From Candidatus Tayloriibacteriota bacterium (GTDB lineage Bacteria; Patescibacteriota; Minisyncoccia; Phycocordibacterales; UBA11359), in NCBI GenBank assembly GCA_003455555.1, contig DMQX01000069.1, positions 410-13,413 on the forward strand: 13,004 nucleotides of DNA. Direction: 5' to 3'. A model generated the notes under the pieces. The model was not told the DNA's origin, did no database searches, and saw only the letters and a list, made by a program, of their open reading frames with translations. Made by a program: the position numbers and the translations under genes. Of the stretch, positions 12,106-13,004 are shown piece after piece; position 1 is the stretch's first letter, and every line of letters begins with the position of its first letter.

Positions 12106-12597
12106 CTATGCGTCGCGTGTTTCCTTTGCTTTATTCACCGCCTGTTTTTCTTCATCAGAAAGTTCGTGTTCTGAAGTGTGGCTCTTGAGCGGTTTGGAAA
12201 AAATACTGGTTCGTTCGCGCCCATATAGACTTGAGATCACAACACCGTCGCCGTGCTGATTGACGAGTGCGGTGGCAAAACTTTGATTTGCACCAACTCC
12301 ATCAAAAGCATTGAATCGAACCGTTTCGACTGATTGCACACTTTTTTGCAATCGCTTTTCGACGTCGGTCAAATATTTTTCCATTTCCAGCATGAACTTC
12401 TCGGCTTGTTTCTGACCATCCTTAAGGTGGTTTATCGATTCCTCCAGGTTGCCGCTTTTGCCGGCTGTCAATTTGCGAAATTTCATTTCCAGTCTGATTA
12501 TCCAAATAACCAGTAAAACAATAACTAGTCCCGCAAAAAGCGCCATACGAAGCGGATTTTGAAGATTGCTACTGAGCAGATTGGTGAATGTTGACAT
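12106..12597 (-). CDS. DUF4446 family membrane protein
   Basis: This 163-residue protein has an N-terminal TM helix (about residues 17-35, RMALFAGLVIVLLVIWIIRL) and a helical, coiled-coil-like region (about 50-90). The conserved C-terminal block is characteristic of DUF4446: SVETVRFNAFDGVGANQSF, then FATALVNQHGDGVVISSLYG, RERTSIFSKPL, and LSDEEKQAV. The function of the family is unknown. In Firmicutes related genes often lie near chromosome-partitioning genes, while here it directly precedes infB. The ATG at 12595-12597 has no clear Shine-Dalgarno. A TATAAT promoter lies about 30 nt upstream and is divergent from the cysteine desulfurase promoter. It is likely the first gene of a unit with infB and rbfA. 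Confidence 0.9.
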   Translation of the reverse strand: MSTFTNLLSSNLQNPLRMALFAGLVIVLLVIWIIRLEMKFRKLTAGKSGNLEESINHLKDGQKQAEKFMLEMEKYLTDVEKRLQKSVQSVETVRFNAFDGVGANQSFATALVNQHGDGVVISSLYGRERTSIFSKPLKSHTSEHELSDEEKQAVNKAKETRDA

Positions 12598-12626
12598 AGA
12601 TAAATGAACTCAAGAAATATCTTGTG

Positions 12627-12655
12627 ATTATACATATAAAATCGAGTTTTGCAAA
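12627..12655 (-). promoter_or_regulatory. Promoter of the DUF4446-infB-rbfA group
   Basis: On the minus strand, TTTGCA (12655-12650) and a perfect TATAAT (12632-12627) are separated by 17 nt. The predicted start near 12620 leaves a short leader of about 23 nt without a Shine-Dalgarno. The -35 box overlaps that of the divergent gene within the palindrome TTTTGCAAAA. Confidence 0.6.
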
Positions 12656-12675
12656 ATATGGCTGTGCACTATAGA
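12648..12675 (+). promoter_or_regulatory. Promoter of the cysteine desulfurase gene (leaderless type)
   Basis: TTTGCA (12648-12653) and TATAGA (12670-12675) have a 16-nt spacer. The start would lie within a few bases of the ATG at 12684, so the mRNA is probably leaderless, as predicted for the methyltransferase gene at 286. Confidence 0.45.
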
Positions 12676-12683
12676 ATGACTTG

Positions 12684-12964
12684 ATGGATATATTTAAATT
12701 CTTAGGAAAAAATGCAAAAAAGCTGCCCGAAGCCGTTGTGGCAAAGGAAGAGCTAAAAAAAGTCCAAAAACACAGGCTTTATTTTGACCATGCTGCCATA
12801 ACGCCGATCGATCCGGCTGTTGAGAAAAAAATGTATGAAGCCTCGGTCCTTTTCGCCAATCCTTCATCGCTTTATGCGGAGGCCGTTGAGAATAAACGAC
12901 GCATAACTGAATCGCGTAAAACTATCGCCTCATTTTTCAACATTCAAAGTGACGAGATTATCTT
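12684..12964 (+). CDS. Cysteine desulfurase (NifS/IscS class V aminotransferase), truncated by adapter
   Basis: The N-terminal 94 residues of a PLP-dependent cysteine desulfurase are present. The family start motif appears as YFDHAAITPIDPAV (residues 33-46; usual form YLDHAATTP.DP.V). It is followed by FANPSSLYAEA (usually FGNPSSLH) and the strand DEIIF, after which the family has TSGGTEANN. Here that next part is replaced by adapter sequence reading CLLYTSDAADDL, so the PLP-lysine and catalytic cysteine regions are not in the window. Such enzymes take sulfur from cysteine for Fe-S clusters or tRNA thiolation. The protein has about 30 residues before the usual start, Lys-rich and not a signal peptide (LGKNAKKLPEAVVAKEELKK). 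An Ile replaces the first Thr of the HAATTP motif. The gene is divergent from the DUF4446 gene. Confidence 0.88.
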
Positions 12965-13004
12965 CTGTCTCTTATACACATCTGACGCTGCCGACGATCT
13001 ACTC
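12965..13004. other. Nextera Read 1 adapter plus partial i5 index (non-genomic)
   Basis: 12965-12983 is the reverse complement of the Tn5 mosaic end (CTGTCTCTTATACACATCT). 12984-12997 (GACGCTGCCGACGA) completes the 33-nt Nextera Read 1 adapter without a mismatch. The last seven bases, TCTACTC, fall where the i5 index is read and fit the reverse complement of AGAGTAGA, which I recall as Nextera index S504/N504. True genomic sequence ends at 12964 or 12965. Confidence 0.98.

Overview
The window looks like a metagenome-derived contig from the Candidate Phyla Radiation (Patescibacteria, most likely Parcubacteria-like). The reasons are a tandem array of small type IV secretion pilin-like genes, a short IF-2 without the usual long N-terminal region, a DUF4446 gene beside infB, tRNA genes without encoded CCA, few Shine-Dalgarno sites on the plus-strand operon, and standard stop codons. 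This assignment is inference from gene content; no marker phylogeny could be run.

Layout. 1-242: 3' end of a multi-pass membrane protein (+). 286-4655: a compact plus-strand operon with a class I methyltransferase, an orphan extracellular solute-binding protein, and six consecutive paralogous two-TM pilin-like proteins. 4720-8763: four minus-strand envelope genes that I could not assign to known systems. They are a two-TM protein, an SPFH-like protein with a Gln/Pro tail, a lipoprotein, and a coiled-coil protein with a single TM segment. They have near-consensus promoters, strong Shine-Dalgarno sites and hairpin terminators. The last two are clearly more GC-rich than their surroundings. 9094-9462: a small hypothetical protein. 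9582-10091: four minus-strand tRNA genes (in transcription order Cys-GCA, Leu-UAA, Lys-CUU, Leu-UAG) ending in a terminator. 10134-12597: rbfA, infB and a DUF4446 gene in one minus-strand group. 12684 to the end: the start of a divergent cysteine desulfurase gene.

Two things affect how far the sequence can be trusted. The last 40 bases are not genomic: 12965-12997 is the complete reverse complement of the Nextera Read 1 adapter, and the final 7 bases fit an i5 index. The desulfurase gene is therefore cut by library adapter and not by nature. In addition, 15 bases of the same Tn5 mosaic end (encoding VYKRQ) lie inside the fourth pilin-like gene at 3643-3657, where its closest paralog is three residues shorter. 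This suggests a chimeric join inside the array.

How the genes may work together. The plus-strand operon may build a cell-surface structure, with several pilin-like subunits and a tethered binding protein. The minus-strand block may form a separate membrane-associated assembly. Both are hypotheses. The infB/rbfA/tRNA half is ordinary translation machinery.
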